From Actinomycetales bacterium (GTDB taxonomy: Bacteria; Actinomycetota; Actinomycetes; S36-B12; UBA5976): a DNA stretch of 64,000 bases. Location: assembly GCA_027484085.1 (NCBI GenBank), contig JAIXQF010000004.1, positions 1,022,162 through 1,086,161 of the forward strand. Direction: 5' to 3'. Below, in pieces: positions 52,016-60,980 of this stretch. Below the pieces are notes generated by a model. The model saw only the letters and a program-made list of their open reading frames with translations, made no database searches and was not told the DNA's origin. The stretch's first letter is position 1, and each line of letters starts with the position of its first letter. Position numbers and translations under genes: made by a program.

Positions 52016-53131
52016 TTACGAGATGGCGTCTTCAAGTTTTAGCAATTCGTAGCCGAAAGCTTCAGCAACGGCTGGGTAAGTTACCTTGCCATCGTGAGTG
52101 TTCAGGCCAAGAGCTAGTGCCTTGTCATCCTTTAGCGCCTGCTTCCAACCCTTGTTAGCTAGCGCAACTGCATAAGGCAAGGTCACGTTAGTTAGCGCGT
52201 ACGTTGAAGTGTTTGGCACCGAACCTGGCATGTTTGCAACACAGTAGAAAACTGAATTGTGAACTGTGTAAGTCGGATCTGCGTGAGTTGTGGCATGTGA
52301 ATCTTCAAAGCAACCGCCCTGATCGATCGCGATGTCAACAAGTACTGAACCTGGCTTCATGCGAGAAACCAATTCGTTGCTTACAAGCTTTGGAGCCTTT
52401 GCACCTGGCACAAGTACTGCGCCAATTACTAAGTCAGCAGCCAAGCACTCTTGCTCGATTGCATAAGCGTTTGAGGCAAGGGTCTTGATAGCGCCATTGA
52501 AGGCAAGATCAATCTGGCGAAGGCGTGGGATGTTTAGATCAAGGATCGTTACATCTGCACCCATACCAAGTGCGATCTGGGCAGCATGAAGTCCGGAGAC
52601 GCCACCACCCAGAACAACTACCTTGGCTGGCTTCACGCCAGGTACGCCACCAAGCAATACGCCGCGGCCACCGTTAGCACGCATCAATGAGTAAGCGCCA
52701 ACCTGTGGAGCTAGACGTCCAGCAACTTCAGACATTGGGGCAAGTAGTGGAAGGGAGCGATCGGCAAGCTCAACTGTTTCGTAAGCAACGCCGGTTACCT
52801 TGTTCTTTAACAATGCATCAGTGCACTTCTGTTCGGCTGCAAGGTGAAGGTAAGTAAATAGCAACTGGCCTTCGCGCATGCGATCGTATTCAGCTGCGAT
52901 TGGCTCTTTGACCTTCATGATCATGTCGCCGGTCTGCCAAACTTCATCAGCAGTCGCTAGCATTTTGGCGCCAGCCTTTACGTATTCTTCGTTTGAGATT
53001 GAGGAACCAATTCCTGCATCATGCTCGATAAAAACTTCATGGCCGTGGCGAACCATTTCCATAACGCCAGCAGGAGTAATTGCAACGCGGTATTCATGGT
53101 TCTTAATTTCGCGTGGGACGCCAATCTTCAT
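52016..53131 (-). CDS. ald: alanine dehydrogenase
   Basis: A 371-residue NAD-dependent enzyme interconverting L-alanine with pyruvate and ammonia. The start MKIGVPREIKNHEYRVAITPAG is the family signature, and KVVVLGGGVSGLHAAQIALGMGADVTILD is the NAD-binding segment. The ATG at 53131 is chosen; the frame extends 16 codons upstream. Preceded by an inverted repeat at 53186-53231 that could bind an Lrp/AldR-type regulator. Confidence 0.95.
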   Translation of the reverse strand: MKIGVPREIKNHEYRVAITPAGVMEMVRHGHEVFIEHDAGIGSSISNEEYVKAGAKMLATADEVWQTGDMIMKVKEPIAAEYDRMREGQLLFTYLHLAAEQKCTDALLKNKVTGVAYETVELADRSLPLLAPMSEVAGRLAPQVGAYSLMRANGGRGVLLGGVPGVKPAKVVVLGGGVSGLHAAQIALGMGADVTILDLNIPRLRQIDLAFNGAIKTLASNAYAIEQECLAADLVIGAVLVPGAKAPKLVSNELVSRMKPGSVLVDIAIDQGGCFEDSHATTHADPTYTVHNSVFYCVANMPGSVPNTSTYALTNVTLPYAVALANKGWKQALKDDKALALGLNTHDGKVTYPAVAEAFGYELLKLEDAIS

Positions 53132-53185
53132 GACGAAAACCTTTCGGATGTGGCCAAGCCGTTTTGCTCGCCTCCCCATACGCTA

Positions 53186-53231
53186 CCTACGAAATTGCGA
53201 TTTTGATATTTCGGGGTACCGAATTCGTAGG
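53186..53231. promoter_or_regulatory. inverted repeat upstream of ald
   Basis: CCTACGAA (53186-53193) and TTCGTAGG (53224-53231) form 8-bp arms 30 bases apart. Related half-sites (CGAAATT, GAATTCG, ATTCGTA) recur between 53190 and 53281. Wide-spaced repeats of this kind suit an Lrp/AsnC-family octamer such as AldR, which controls ald in mycobacteria; this is inferred. Confidence 0.45.
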
Positions 53232-53305
53232 TGCCAATTCGGAATACGTCTTTGCGTAATGGTGAATATGCGAAATTCGTAAAACCATGCCAAATTGGCA
53301 ACGAT

Positions 53306-53956
53306 TTACCTTGTTTTTGGCAACCAGACGCGATCAGTGGCTAACAGATCTTCTCGGGCGTGCCATGGCGCGTCTTGGCTACGCAGGGCTAAGTCTGGCT
53401 CGGCCATTGCAATTAAGGCTGCGTGAGTTCCGGCAACAAGTTGTGGGTTAGTCACCGCTCCCCGGCGAATTGACTCCAACACGTCTTGAATTGAAATCCA
53501 GTGCACTGGCATATCGAGCTCTTCGGCGCTTCCAGTTGGCCGGCCATCAGGATGCAGGCTTAAATCGCGGGCAAAGTAAATCCGAATTTGTTCCGAGGAT
53601 CCCCCAGGAGAATTTGCTAGATCGAGCAGCACATTCCAAGTCTGAGCAACGTATCCGGTTTCTTCGAAGAGTTCGCGCTTAGCTGTTTCAAGCGGATCCT
53701 CGTTCACTAGATCCATTAAGCCAGCGGGGGCTTCCCACATGATTTTGCCTTGCGCATGTCGATACTGCTCAATCAGAAGCAGTTCGCCGGAATCATTAAG
53801 CGCAATGATTGCCACCGCACCCGGGTGAACTATGTAATCGCGTTCGACTTTTTCACCGTTTAGTTCAAAGGCATCGTGACGGACATCCCAAACCATGCCA
53901 GGAAAAACGGTCTGGCGATCTAATAGCGGAACAGCAACTACGCGATCAGAAATCAT
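53306..53956 (-). CDS. NUDIX hydrolase (ADP-ribose pyrophosphatase-like)
   Basis: A 216-residue NUDIX protein. The box is APAGLMDLVNEDPLETAKRELFEETGY (G-x5-E-x7-REL-x-EE-x-G), preceded by LLIEQYRHAQGKIMWE, typical of ADP-ribose pyrophosphatases. The start shares a base with the pyrG stop (TAATG), the common pyrG-nudF arrangement in actinobacteria. Confidence 0.88.
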   Translation of the reverse strand: MISDRVVAVPLLDRQTVFPGMVWDVRHDAFELNGEKVERDYIVHPGAVAIIALNDSGELLLIEQYRHAQGKIMWEAPAGLMDLVNEDPLETAKRELFEETGYVAQTWNVLLDLANSPGGSSEQIRIYFARDLSLHPDGRPTGSAEELDMPVHWISIQDVLESIRRGAVTNPQLVAGTHAALIAMAEPDLALRSQDAPWHAREDLLATDRVWLPKTR

Positions 53957-55581
53957 TACGCACGACGCGCAAGCGCAGCTTCAATGAGTCCCTTGAAAAG
54001 CGGATGCGCGCGAGTTGGGCGGGAACGAAGTTCTGGATGTGCCTGAGTGCCGATGTAATACGGATGAACATCAACTGGAAGTTCTACGTATTCAACCAAG
54101 TGACCATCAGGTGAGGTTCCCGAGAAACTTAGGCCAAGCGCTTCAAGTTGTTCGCGGTAAGTGTTATTCACTTCATAGCGATGACGATGGCGCTCTTCGA
54201 CCAGGTTGGAGCCGTAAACTCGCTCGGCAGTACTGCCAGCCTTTAGGGCAGCCGGATACATGCCAAGACGCATCGTGCCACCCATGTCGCGTTCACCAGA
54301 AACTACATCTGTTTGATCGGCCATTGTGGAGATCACCGGGTTTGTGGTGGTTTCATCGAATTCAGCAGAGTTGGCATCTTTAATGCCAGCAATGTTGCGG
54401 GAGTATTCAATGACCATGCACTGTAAGCCAAGGCAAAGGCCCAAGGTTGGAATTTTGTTTTCGCGCACGTAACGCAATGCGCCAAGCTTGCCTTCAATTC
54501 CGCGCACACCAAAGCCGCCAGGAACGCAGATTGCATCCACATCCCCAAGCACTTTTTGAGCGCCAGCTTCGGTTTCGCAATCATCGGATGCAACCCAGCG
54601 AATGTTTACTTTCGCGTTGTTAGCAAAGCCACCAGCGCGAAGTGCTTCGGTTACCGAAAGGTAGGCATCCGGTAGGTCGATGTATTTACCAACTAACGCA
54701 ACCGTTACTTCATGTGCTGGATTGTGAACTCGCTCTAGTAGGTCATCCCATGAGCTCCAGTTAACTTCGGTGTTTGGCAATCCAAGTCGGCGAACTACGT
54801 AAGAGTCCAAACCTTCGGCGTGCAAAACTTTTGGAATGTCATAAATACTTGGCGCATCGACTGCAGAAACTACTGCAGATTCATCAACGTCACACATCAA
54901 AGAAATCTTGCGCTTAATGCCATCTGGAATTGGGCGATCCGCGCGAAGCACGATGGCATCTGGTTGCACACCAATGCTGCGAAGAGCTGCAACTGAGTGT
55001 TGAGTTGGCTTTGTTTTTAGTTCGCCTGATGGACCGATGTAAGGCAATAGCGATACGTGAACGAAGAAAACGTTATCGCGGCCAACTTCATGGCGAACTT
55101 GGCGAATTGATTCCAAGAATGGCAAGGATTCAATGTCACCAACGGTGCCGCCAACTTCGGTGATCACAACGTCAATGTCATCACTAGCCATAGCAAGGAT
55201 TCGAGCCTTGATTTCATTGGTGATGTGCGGAATAACTTGAACCGTATCCCCTAGGTACTCACCGCGGCGCTCTTTGGCAATCACAGTTGAGTAGACCTGA
55301 CCGGTTGTGACGTTTGCACTGCCATGTAAGTCGCGGTCTAGAAATCTTTCGTAGTGACCGATATCAAGATCGGTTTCAGCGCCATCATTCGTTACAAAAA
55401 CTTCGCCATGTTGAAATGGGTTCATGGTGCCGGGATCGACGTTTAAGTACGGATCAAGTTTTTGCATAGTGACGCGAAGGCCACGAGCAGTTAGAAGATT
55501 TCCCAGACTGGAGGCGGTAAGACCCTTGCCGAGTGATGAGGCGACGCCTCCCGTAACGAATATATGTTTGCTATTACCCAC
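53956..55581 (-). CDS. pyrG: CTP synthase
   Basis: A 541-residue enzyme that aminates UTP to CTP with glutamine. Synthetase part starts [22 protein letters not shown]; the amidotransferase part has the Cys nucleophile in [11 protein letters not shown] and His/Glu near [11 protein letters not shown] 55581 is preferred since it starts just before the conserved KHIFVTGG; the frame runs to 55620. Confidence 0.96.
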   Translation of the reverse strand: MGNSKHIFVTGGVASSLGKGLTASSLGNLLTARGLRVTMQKLDPYLNVDPGTMNPFQHGEVFVTNDGAETDLDIGHYERFLDRDLHGSANVTTGQVYSTVIAKERRGEYLGDTVQVIPHITNEIKARILAMASDDIDVVITEVGGTVGDIESLPFLESIRQVRHEVGRDNVFFVHVSLLPYIGPSGELKTKPTQHSVAALRSIGVQPDAIVLRADRPIPDGIKRKISLMCDVDESAVVSAVDAPSIYDIPKVLHAEGLDSYVVRRLGLPNTEVNWSSWDDLLERVHNPAHEVTVALVGKYIDLPDAYLSVTEALRAGGFANNAKVNIRWVASDDCETEAGAQKVLGDVDAICVPGGFGVRGIEGKLGALRYVRENKIPTLGLCLGLQCMVIEYSRNIAGIKDANSAEFDETTTNPVISTMADQTDVVSGERDMGGTMRLGMYPAALKAGSTAERVYGSNLVEERHRHRYEVNNTYREQLEALGLSFSGTSPDGHLVEYVELPVDVHPYYIGTQAHPELRSRPTRAHPLFKGLIEAALARRA

Positions 55582-55658
55582 GGAATACAAACGTATCTCA
55601 CGCTTGCCTGAGTTGAGCACTCGGGTCGATTGCTATTTTTCGTGTTGCCAAAACTTGA

Positions 55659-57347
55659 TTATTTTGACGTGCGTTCAGCCTTGGCCAGCGCCAGCAATTC
55701 CTCAGCCAGTTGCGTGCCAGCCTGACTATCAGCAAGGCCAGCCAGCATGCGGGATAGTTCAGCCACACGCTGACCTTCCTGCACTTCCGAGACTGAGGAG
55801 CTATGGACTTCTTGGCCGTCGGAGCGAGCAATCACCAGATGGCGATCTGCAAAGGCGGCGACTTGTGGCAAGTGGGTAACCACAATTACCTGGGCGCTTC
55901 GCGCTAATCGAGCCAGGCGCTTGCCCACCTCAACTGCAGCGGCGCCGCCGACTCCAGCATCTACTTCATCGAATACAAAAGTTTCAGTAGGATCGGCCGC
56001 AGCTAGGACAACTTCAACCGCCAACATGATTCGGCTGAGTTCACCACCGGACGCGCCCTTAGACATCGGAATCCAAGGCGAATCAGGGCGACTGATTAGC
56101 CCAAGTTCGATTAAATCCGCACCAGATGGACCTGGGTTTGCTGGACTCAATTTGAATTGCACAGTTGCCCCAGGCATTGCCAAGGATTCAAGTTCGCCGG
56201 TTACCTGAGCAGAAAATGCGGTGGCAGCCTTAGTTCTGGCTTTTGTGATGTCGGCGGCAGCTTTGCCTAAATCAGATTTAACTTGGGCTAACTCGGCACG
56301 AAGTTGCTCGAGGACTTCATCGCCGCCTTCAAGTTCGGCAAGGCGGGGGCGATTCTCAGTAACCCAAGCAAGTAAGTCATCAACATCGCCAAACTCTCGA
56401 GTCAAAGTCTTGAGCGCAGCTCGGCGCGACTCCACAAATGCAAGTCGCTGTGGTGAGGCGTCAATACTGTTTGAGTAAGCACTGATGTCAGCCGACAAAT
56501 CCGCAGCCAGAATTTCAAGTTCTTTCATGCGATCTGCGAATTCACCAAGCGTGGCATCGAGGTTTCGTTCGTGATCAAGTCCTTTGCGCGCCGTTACTAA
56601 AGCGGCCACCACTGGCAATTCGTCGCCTTGACCGCCAGTTAGCAAATCACTGGCGCGTGCTGTTACTTCATAGAGTGCTTCGGTGTGCGAAAGGCGCTTG
56701 GCTTCGTCATCAAGTTCGTTGTCTTCACCTGGCTGTGGCTTGAGTGAATCGACCTGCTCGAGGATTCTTGTGATTCGTTCCAATTGAGCAGCGCGAGTGC
56801 CGGCATCTGAAGTCAGGCTTTTAATGCGACGCTCGAGGGTACGCTGAGCTTCCCAAAGTTCGGTGTATTTGGCCATTGGTTTGGCAACGGTTTCGCCAGC
56901 GTAACGATCTAGCAGAAGCCGTTGTTGTTCGGTTTTGGTCAACCGCAATTGATCGCTTTGGCCATGAACTGCGACTAACGCATCCCCCAACTCGCCTACG
57001 GCAGCGGCTGGAACTGAAGCGCCGCCAGCAAAGGATCGAGAGCGACCGGTTGAATTCACTTGGCGCGTGATGATCGCAATGTTGCCATCTTCGACTTGGC
57101 CACCTAGTTCATCAAGGCGAGTCACAAGGTCTGCAGGGATTGCCACATCTGCTTCAACTGATGCTTGTTCGGCGCCGGTTGAAATTAATGCGCTATCGGC
57201 CTTGCCGCCAAAAAGTAGGTGCAAGCTGCGAAACACCATAGTTTTACCAGCGCCAGTTTCACCTGTAAGCACAGTTAAGCCAGGTGAAAAATCCAACGTG
57301 GCGTCTCGAATTACGCCCAGGTTTTTAATTCGAAGCTGTTCGATCAT
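55659..57347 (-). CDS. recN: DNA repair protein RecN
   Basis: A 562-residue SMC-like ATPase of double-strand break repair. MIEQLRIKNLGVIRDATLDFSPGL-type start, Walker A GETGAGKTMVF, coiled-coil arms (about residues 150-370), signature SGGELSRIMLA and Walker B FVFDEVDAGVGG. It follows nadK by 7 bases in the tlyA-nadK-recN operon. RecN is usually SOS-induced; no box is visible directly before it. Confidence 0.95.
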   Translation of the reverse strand: MIEQLRIKNLGVIRDATLDFSPGLTVLTGETGAGKTMVFRSLHLLFGGKADSALISTGAEQASVEADVAIPADLVTRLDELGGQVEDGNIAIITRQVNSTGRSRSFAGGASVPAAAVGELGDALVAVHGQSDQLRLTKTEQQRLLLDRYAGETVAKPMAKYTELWEAQRTLERRIKSLTSDAGTRAAQLERITRILEQVDSLKPQPGEDNELDDEAKRLSHTEALYEVTARASDLLTGGQGDELPVVAALVTARKGLDHERNLDATLGEFADRMKELEILAADLSADISAYSNSIDASPQRLAFVESRRAALKTLTREFGDVDDLLAWVTENRPRLAELEGGDEVLEQLRAELAQVKSDLGKAAADITKARTKAATAFSAQVTGELESLAMPGATVQFKLSPANPGPSGADLIELGLISRPDSPWIPMSKGASGGELSRIMLAVEVVLAAADPTETFVFDEVDAGVGGAAAVEVGKRLARLARSAQVIVVTHLPQVAAFADRHLVIARSDGQEVHSSSVSEVQEGQRVAELSRMLAGLADSQAGTQLAEELLALAKAERTSK

Positions 57348-57354
57348 GGATTAC

Positions 57355-58218
57355 TTACTTGGCTCGCCAGCCGTGGACTGGTAATTCAAACTTTGCTACT
57401 AATCGTTCAGTAAAAGGTGTGACGTGAATGCGAGCAAGTTTTACTGGCTTGGTATTTCGGACAACGCGAAGTGTGCCGCCCGTTGCCAAATCTGTGTTGC
57501 GCTGGCGATCGGCGCTGACCACAACTGGACCGGAAGTAACTTCAATATCAACTACGGAGGCTGGCGATACAACTAGTGGTTTTGAAAACAATGCATGGGC
57601 ACTAACTGGAACAACTAGCATCGCTTCAACTTCAGGCCAAACCACAGGTCCTCCGGCACTAAAGGCATAAGCAGTTGAGCCAGTTGGAGTTGCAACCAGC
57701 ACGCCATCGCAGGCCCACTGTGAAACTGGACGCTCGTCAATGCTGACCAGCAAGTTGGCCATGTGTTCACGATTGAATTTCTCGATTGCGATTTCATTGA
57801 GCGCCCAGGAATCCCAAGTGCGTCCATCAGCATCAGTTGCAGTGATTGCAAGTGCTAGGCGCTCTTCGACTGACCATTCATGGTTAACCACAACGCTGAT
57901 TACGCGCTCGATGTCTTCGGGTTCAGCTTCAGCCAAAAAACCAACGTGACCTAGGTTGACCCCGAGAACTGGAATGTCGTGTTCGCGAGCAATTTCAATC
58001 CCGCGCAAGATTGTTCCGTCGCCGCCAAATACAACGACGAGTTCGCAACCCGCAGCATTATCTGCTGGGGTAACTTCAGGAATTTCGAGCTGACCAGCAT
58101 CGGCATCCGCGCAAGCAACGGCAATATTGTTGGCCAGTAAACCTTTGGCTGCGGCTCGGGCAACGTTGAACGCATCAGTACGAGCGCCATGAATAACAAA
58201 TAAGACTTTGCGTGTCAT
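57355..58218 (-). CDS. nadK: NAD kinase
   Basis: A 287-residue enzyme phosphorylating NAD to NADP. GGDGT motif in VVFGGDGTILRGIEIA, VNLGHVGFLAE, the NEIAIEK block and the TPTGSTAYAFSAGGP loop are all typical. Its start overlaps tlyA by 4 bases (ATGA). Confidence 0.95.
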   Translation of the reverse strand: MTRKVLFVIHGARTDAFNVARAAAKGLLANNIAVACADADAGQLEIPEVTPADNAAGCELVVVFGGDGTILRGIEIAREHDIPVLGVNLGHVGFLAEAEPEDIERVISVVVNHEWSVEERLALAITATDADGRTWDSWALNEIAIEKFNREHMANLLVSIDERPVSQWACDGVLVATPTGSTAYAFSAGGPVVWPEVEAMLVVPVSAHALFSKPLVVSPASVVDIEVTSGPVVVSADRQRNTDLATGGTLRVVRNTKPVKLARIHVTPFTERLVAKFELPVHGWRAK

Positions 58219-59006
58219 TGCGGTCCCTCCTGCACTGCGATCTCAATATCCGATTCTTGTGGGGCTGGTCCACCTGGCTTTAACCACAAGAAATACTCAA
58301 CGTTTCCACTTGGTCCAGGTAGCGGACTAGCTACTACGCCAGCCGTTCCAAGCCCTAATGAATAAGCCTTACCTGCGATCTTATTGACTGCAGCAATCCG
58401 TTGCTCATTGTCTTCCACAACACCGCCCGGACCAAGGGCTTCTTTGCCGACCTCGAACTGTGGTTTGACCATTAACAAGGCTTGACCCGTTGGCTTTAAG
58501 ACAGAAACTAATGCTGGCAACACGGTTTCCAGCGAGATAAAGGAAAGGTCAGCCACGATTAAATCAACGGTTGTGCCAAGTAGTTCTGGAGTCAGGTAAC
58601 GAATGTTGGTGCGATCCATCACGGTGACTTTTGAATCTTGACTAACTATCCAAGCGAGTTGTCCATAGCCAACATCAACGCAATAGATATGTGCGATCCC
58701 CCGGCGTAACATCACATCGCTGAAGCCACCCGTGGATGCGCCGGCATCCAGTGCAACAAGACCGGTGACATCAATATCAAAGGCCTCTAATGCGCCAATG
58801 AGTTTATGCGCGCCACGCGAGACGTAGTCGTCTGCGGCATTGAGGTTAACTTTGATCGCTGCAAACTCATCAACTTGAGTTGCCGCTTTAGTTGCGATCA
58901 TGCCGCCGACAATTACCAAACCTTCGGAAATTAAGTCTTGAGCTTGTTCGCGGCTGCGCGCAAGATGACGTCGGACAAGTTCAACGTCTAGGCGGCGGCG
59001 AGTCAC
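58215..59006 (-). CDS. tlyA: TlyA-family 16S/23S rRNA 2'-O-methyltransferase
   Basis: A 263-residue protein with an N-terminal S4 RNA-binding domain (RLDVELVRRHLARSREQAQDLI) and an FtsJ-like methyltransferase (ALDAGASTGGFSDVMLRRG; DLSFISLETVLP). TlyA methylates 2'-O of C residues in both rRNAs in mycobacteria. First of the tlyA-nadK-recN unit. Confidence 0.94.
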   Translation of the reverse strand: MTRRRLDVELVRRHLARSREQAQDLISEGLVIVGGMIATKAATQVDEFAAIKVNLNAADDYVSRGAHKLIGALEAFDIDVTGLVALDAGASTGGFSDVMLRRGIAHIYCVDVGYGQLAWIVSQDSKVTVMDRTNIRYLTPELLGTTVDLIVADLSFISLETVLPALVSVLKPTGQALLMVKPQFEVGKEALGPGGVVEDNEQRIAAVNKIAGKAYSLGLGTAGVVASPLPGPSGNVEYFLWLKPGGPAPQESDIEIAVQEGPQ

Positions 59007-59018
59007 AGGCTTAGGTAA

Positions 59019-59495
59019 TTACTGACCGGCTAGGTCAGCCAAAGTTTCGTGCAAGCGACGCTGCACGTCTTCGAAAACATCTACGTGTTCGTGAACTGGC
59101 AAGCCTTGCAGATCTGCAAGACGACCTAGTGCGTCGTCAACTCGAGCTTCGCCAGTGATTGGAAGCGTTTCCATAGAAACGATTGGTGCCTGCGGGGCTG
59201 CATTTTCTTCTTCGAAGTCAGCTGTATCAGTTTCGAAATCTTCGTCATCATCGGAATCTTCTTCGTCAGCATCTTCCTCTGACTCTTCGTCATCTTCGGA
59301 ATCGTCGTCTTCGAAATCGTCGTCTTCGAAATCGTGGTCTGCGGAATCGTGGTCTGCGGAATCAAACTCAGCTGAATCTAATTCTTCTGAATCCGCTGGC
59401 TCCTCGCCCAAAAGTGATTCAACGGATTCATCATCGGAGCCTTCGATGGTTTCATCGAGAGTATCGAGGTAATCGTTCACTTCGGAGTTTTCCAT
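59019..59495 (-). CDS. highly acidic protein of unknown function
   Basis: A 158-residue protein. The first 95 residues are almost all Asp, Glu and Ser (DEESEEDADEEDSDDDEDF) and disordered. The C-terminal 50 residues (GEARVDDALGRLADLQGLPVHEHVDVFEDVQRRLHETLADL) form a likely helical segment that is the conserved part of similar actinobacterial ORFs next to tlyA. The acidic part is encoded by imperfect 15-base tandem repeats, so its length is probably variable. Confidence 0.75.
   Translation of the reverse strand: MENSEVNDYLDTLDETIEGSDDESVESLLGEEPADSEELDSAEFDSADHDSADHDFEDDDFEDDDSEDDEESEEDADEEDSDDDEDFETDTADFEEENAAPQAPIVSMETLPITGEARVDDALGRLADLQGLPVHEHVDVFEDVQRRLHETLADLAGQ
59305..59364. repeat. 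15-base tandem repeats in the acidic gene
   Basis: Two copies of a TCGTCTTCGAAATCG-type unit are followed by two copies of a TGGTCTGCGGAATCG-type unit in frame, each encoding five residues of the acidic stretch. Such repeats can expand or contract by slippage without a frameshift. Confidence 0.6.
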
Positions 59496-59544
59496 GCCTC
59501 TAGCCTATGGCGTACCAGTTGCTGGGTTGAGGCTGGCGCTTTAG

Positions 59545-59916
59545 TTAAGCCTTAGCCTTTGGTGCTGGCTTATCAGATTTAGCCAGTGCGGCCTCAAGGT
59601 CAACTACGCGCTTGCGCAAGGCAGCTAGTTCGTCTTCCTGGACGAGTCCCATGCGGCCGATGATTTTGTCTACTTCAGCGATCACGGTCTCGCGAGCGCC
59701 ACCTTCGCCAGATCCTTTACATTCGGCCTTTGGCAACTTGGAAGCAACTTCCATGATGATGCCACCCGCGAGAGTCCCAACTGCTGTGATTGCCTCTACT
59801 ACCAACCGGGTGTCAATGCCGTCCTTGGAGTTTTCTTCCACGTTGGTTTTGATCTGGTTTACAGAATCTTCAAGCATTTCTTGGGCCATGCTTATCGCCG
59901 CACGAATATCAATCAC
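59545..59916 (-). CDS. small helical coiled-coil protein (phasin-like)
   Basis: A 123-residue protein. The N-terminal half is helical (ISMAQEMLEDSVNQIKTNVE), a Gly-rich hydrophobic patch (AVGTLAGGIIMEVASKL) lies in the middle, then a coiled coil (EDELAALRKRVVDLEAALA) and a Lys/Ala/Pro-rich tail. The coiled coil with KPAPKAKA tail resembles phasin-like proteins, but I cannot confirm this. Conserved position between the HAD phosphatase and the acidic gene. Confidence 0.65.
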   Translation of the reverse strand: MIDIRAAISMAQEMLEDSVNQIKTNVEENSKDGIDTRLVVEAITAVGTLAGGIIMEVASKLPKAECKGSGEGGARETVIAEVDKIIGRMGLVQEDELAALRKRVVDLEAALAKSDKPAPKAKA

Positions 59917-59943
59917 TGTCCTACGCTAACCCGAAATCAATGG

Positions 59944-60948
59944 TTAGCGCACCTCGAGACCAATGCCTTCAAGGGCCGATATCCCCGATTCAAGCGATAT
60001 CTCACCATTCCAATGTGCTGCCGCAATCGCAGCGACGGCATCTAGTCCATCGCCTTGGCCAAGCAAGTCACTATTGGAAACTCGCCACCCACCGCAAGTT
60101 GTCACATTACCTACGGTTTCGATTCCGTTGTGTGCCGTTAATACTGCGCTGGCATCCCATGCCAAGTAGGTGGGACGAAGTTCAGTTGGAGCCTGCAAGA
60201 TCTCTGCAATTGTCGTTACGCCAGAAAGAACTAGAAGAGAATTAATTCCAACATTGTTAGCGCCATGTATGTCAGTATCGAGTCGATCCCCGACTACTAG
60301 AGGACGCTTGGCGTGCGTGCGCTCAATCGATTGCTGCATCAACGGGATCTGCGGCTTACCTGCAACCACATTTGGGGTTCGATTCACCGTAGTTCCCAGT
60401 GCAGTCACCATAGTTCCGTTACCTGGACCAACTCCAGTGGGCGTTGGAATTGTCATATCCATATTGGTAGCCACCCACGGCACACCTGTTTGCAAAATGC
60501 TGGCGGCAAACCCGAGCATGCGCCAAGGCATGTCAGGCCAGTAGCCCTGAATCAACGCATCGTAAGTTACTGATTCATCGTGACTGGGAATCAAACCAAC
60601 TAGCTCGACTTCACGAGCTAAATCTTTACTGCCCAATACAAAAACGTTTGAGCCTTGCGGAATAAGTTTGGCGAGTTCTGCTGCGCCGGCCTGCGCAGAG
60701 GTTACTACGTCTTCGGCTGTGACTTGCAAACCTAATTCATTCAAATGCTGAGCGACTCGTTGCGGCGAACGGGAAGCATTGTTGGTTACACAAGTAAGAG
60801 TCATGCCGAATTCGTCATGAGCTTGATTCAGTGCGCCGATAACTCCAGGTACTGCATCTTCGCCGATGTAGACCACGCCATCAAGATCTAGTAGCGCAGT
60901 GTCGTAAGCCTGGGCCAGGATTGGGCTAGCGGATTTAAAACTCGACAC
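59944..60948 (-). CDS. HAD-IIA family sugar/nitrophenyl phosphatase
   Basis: A 334-residue HAD hydrolase of the NagD/4-nitrophenylphosphatase type. Motif I DLDGVVYIGEDAVPG (nucleophile Asp), CVTNNASRSP (motif II), a C2 cap, and VVGDRLDTDIHGANNVG (motif IV). A C-terminal extension of about 75 residues follows the HAD fold (WHASAVLT-like helices). Substrate unknown. Upstream member of the tlyA cluster. Confidence 0.88.
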   Translation of the reverse strand: MSSFKSASPILAQAYDTALLDLDGVVYIGEDAVPGVIGALNQAHDEFGMTLTCVTNNASRSPQRVAQHLNELGLQVTAEDVVTSAQAGAAELAKLIPQGSNVFVLGSKDLAREVELVGLIPSHDESVTYDALIQGYWPDMPWRMLGFAASILQTGVPWVATNMDMTIPTPTGVGPGNGTMVTALGTTVNRTPNVVAGKPQIPLMQQSIERTHAKRPLVVGDRLDTDIHGANNVGINSLLVLSGVTTIAEILQAPTELRPTYLAWDASAVLTAHNGIETVGNVTTCGGWRVSNSDLLGQGDGLDAVAAIAAAHWNGEISLESGISALEGIGLEVR

Positions 60949-60980
60949 GTTCTAAGAATGCCATGTCATTAAACAAGTGG

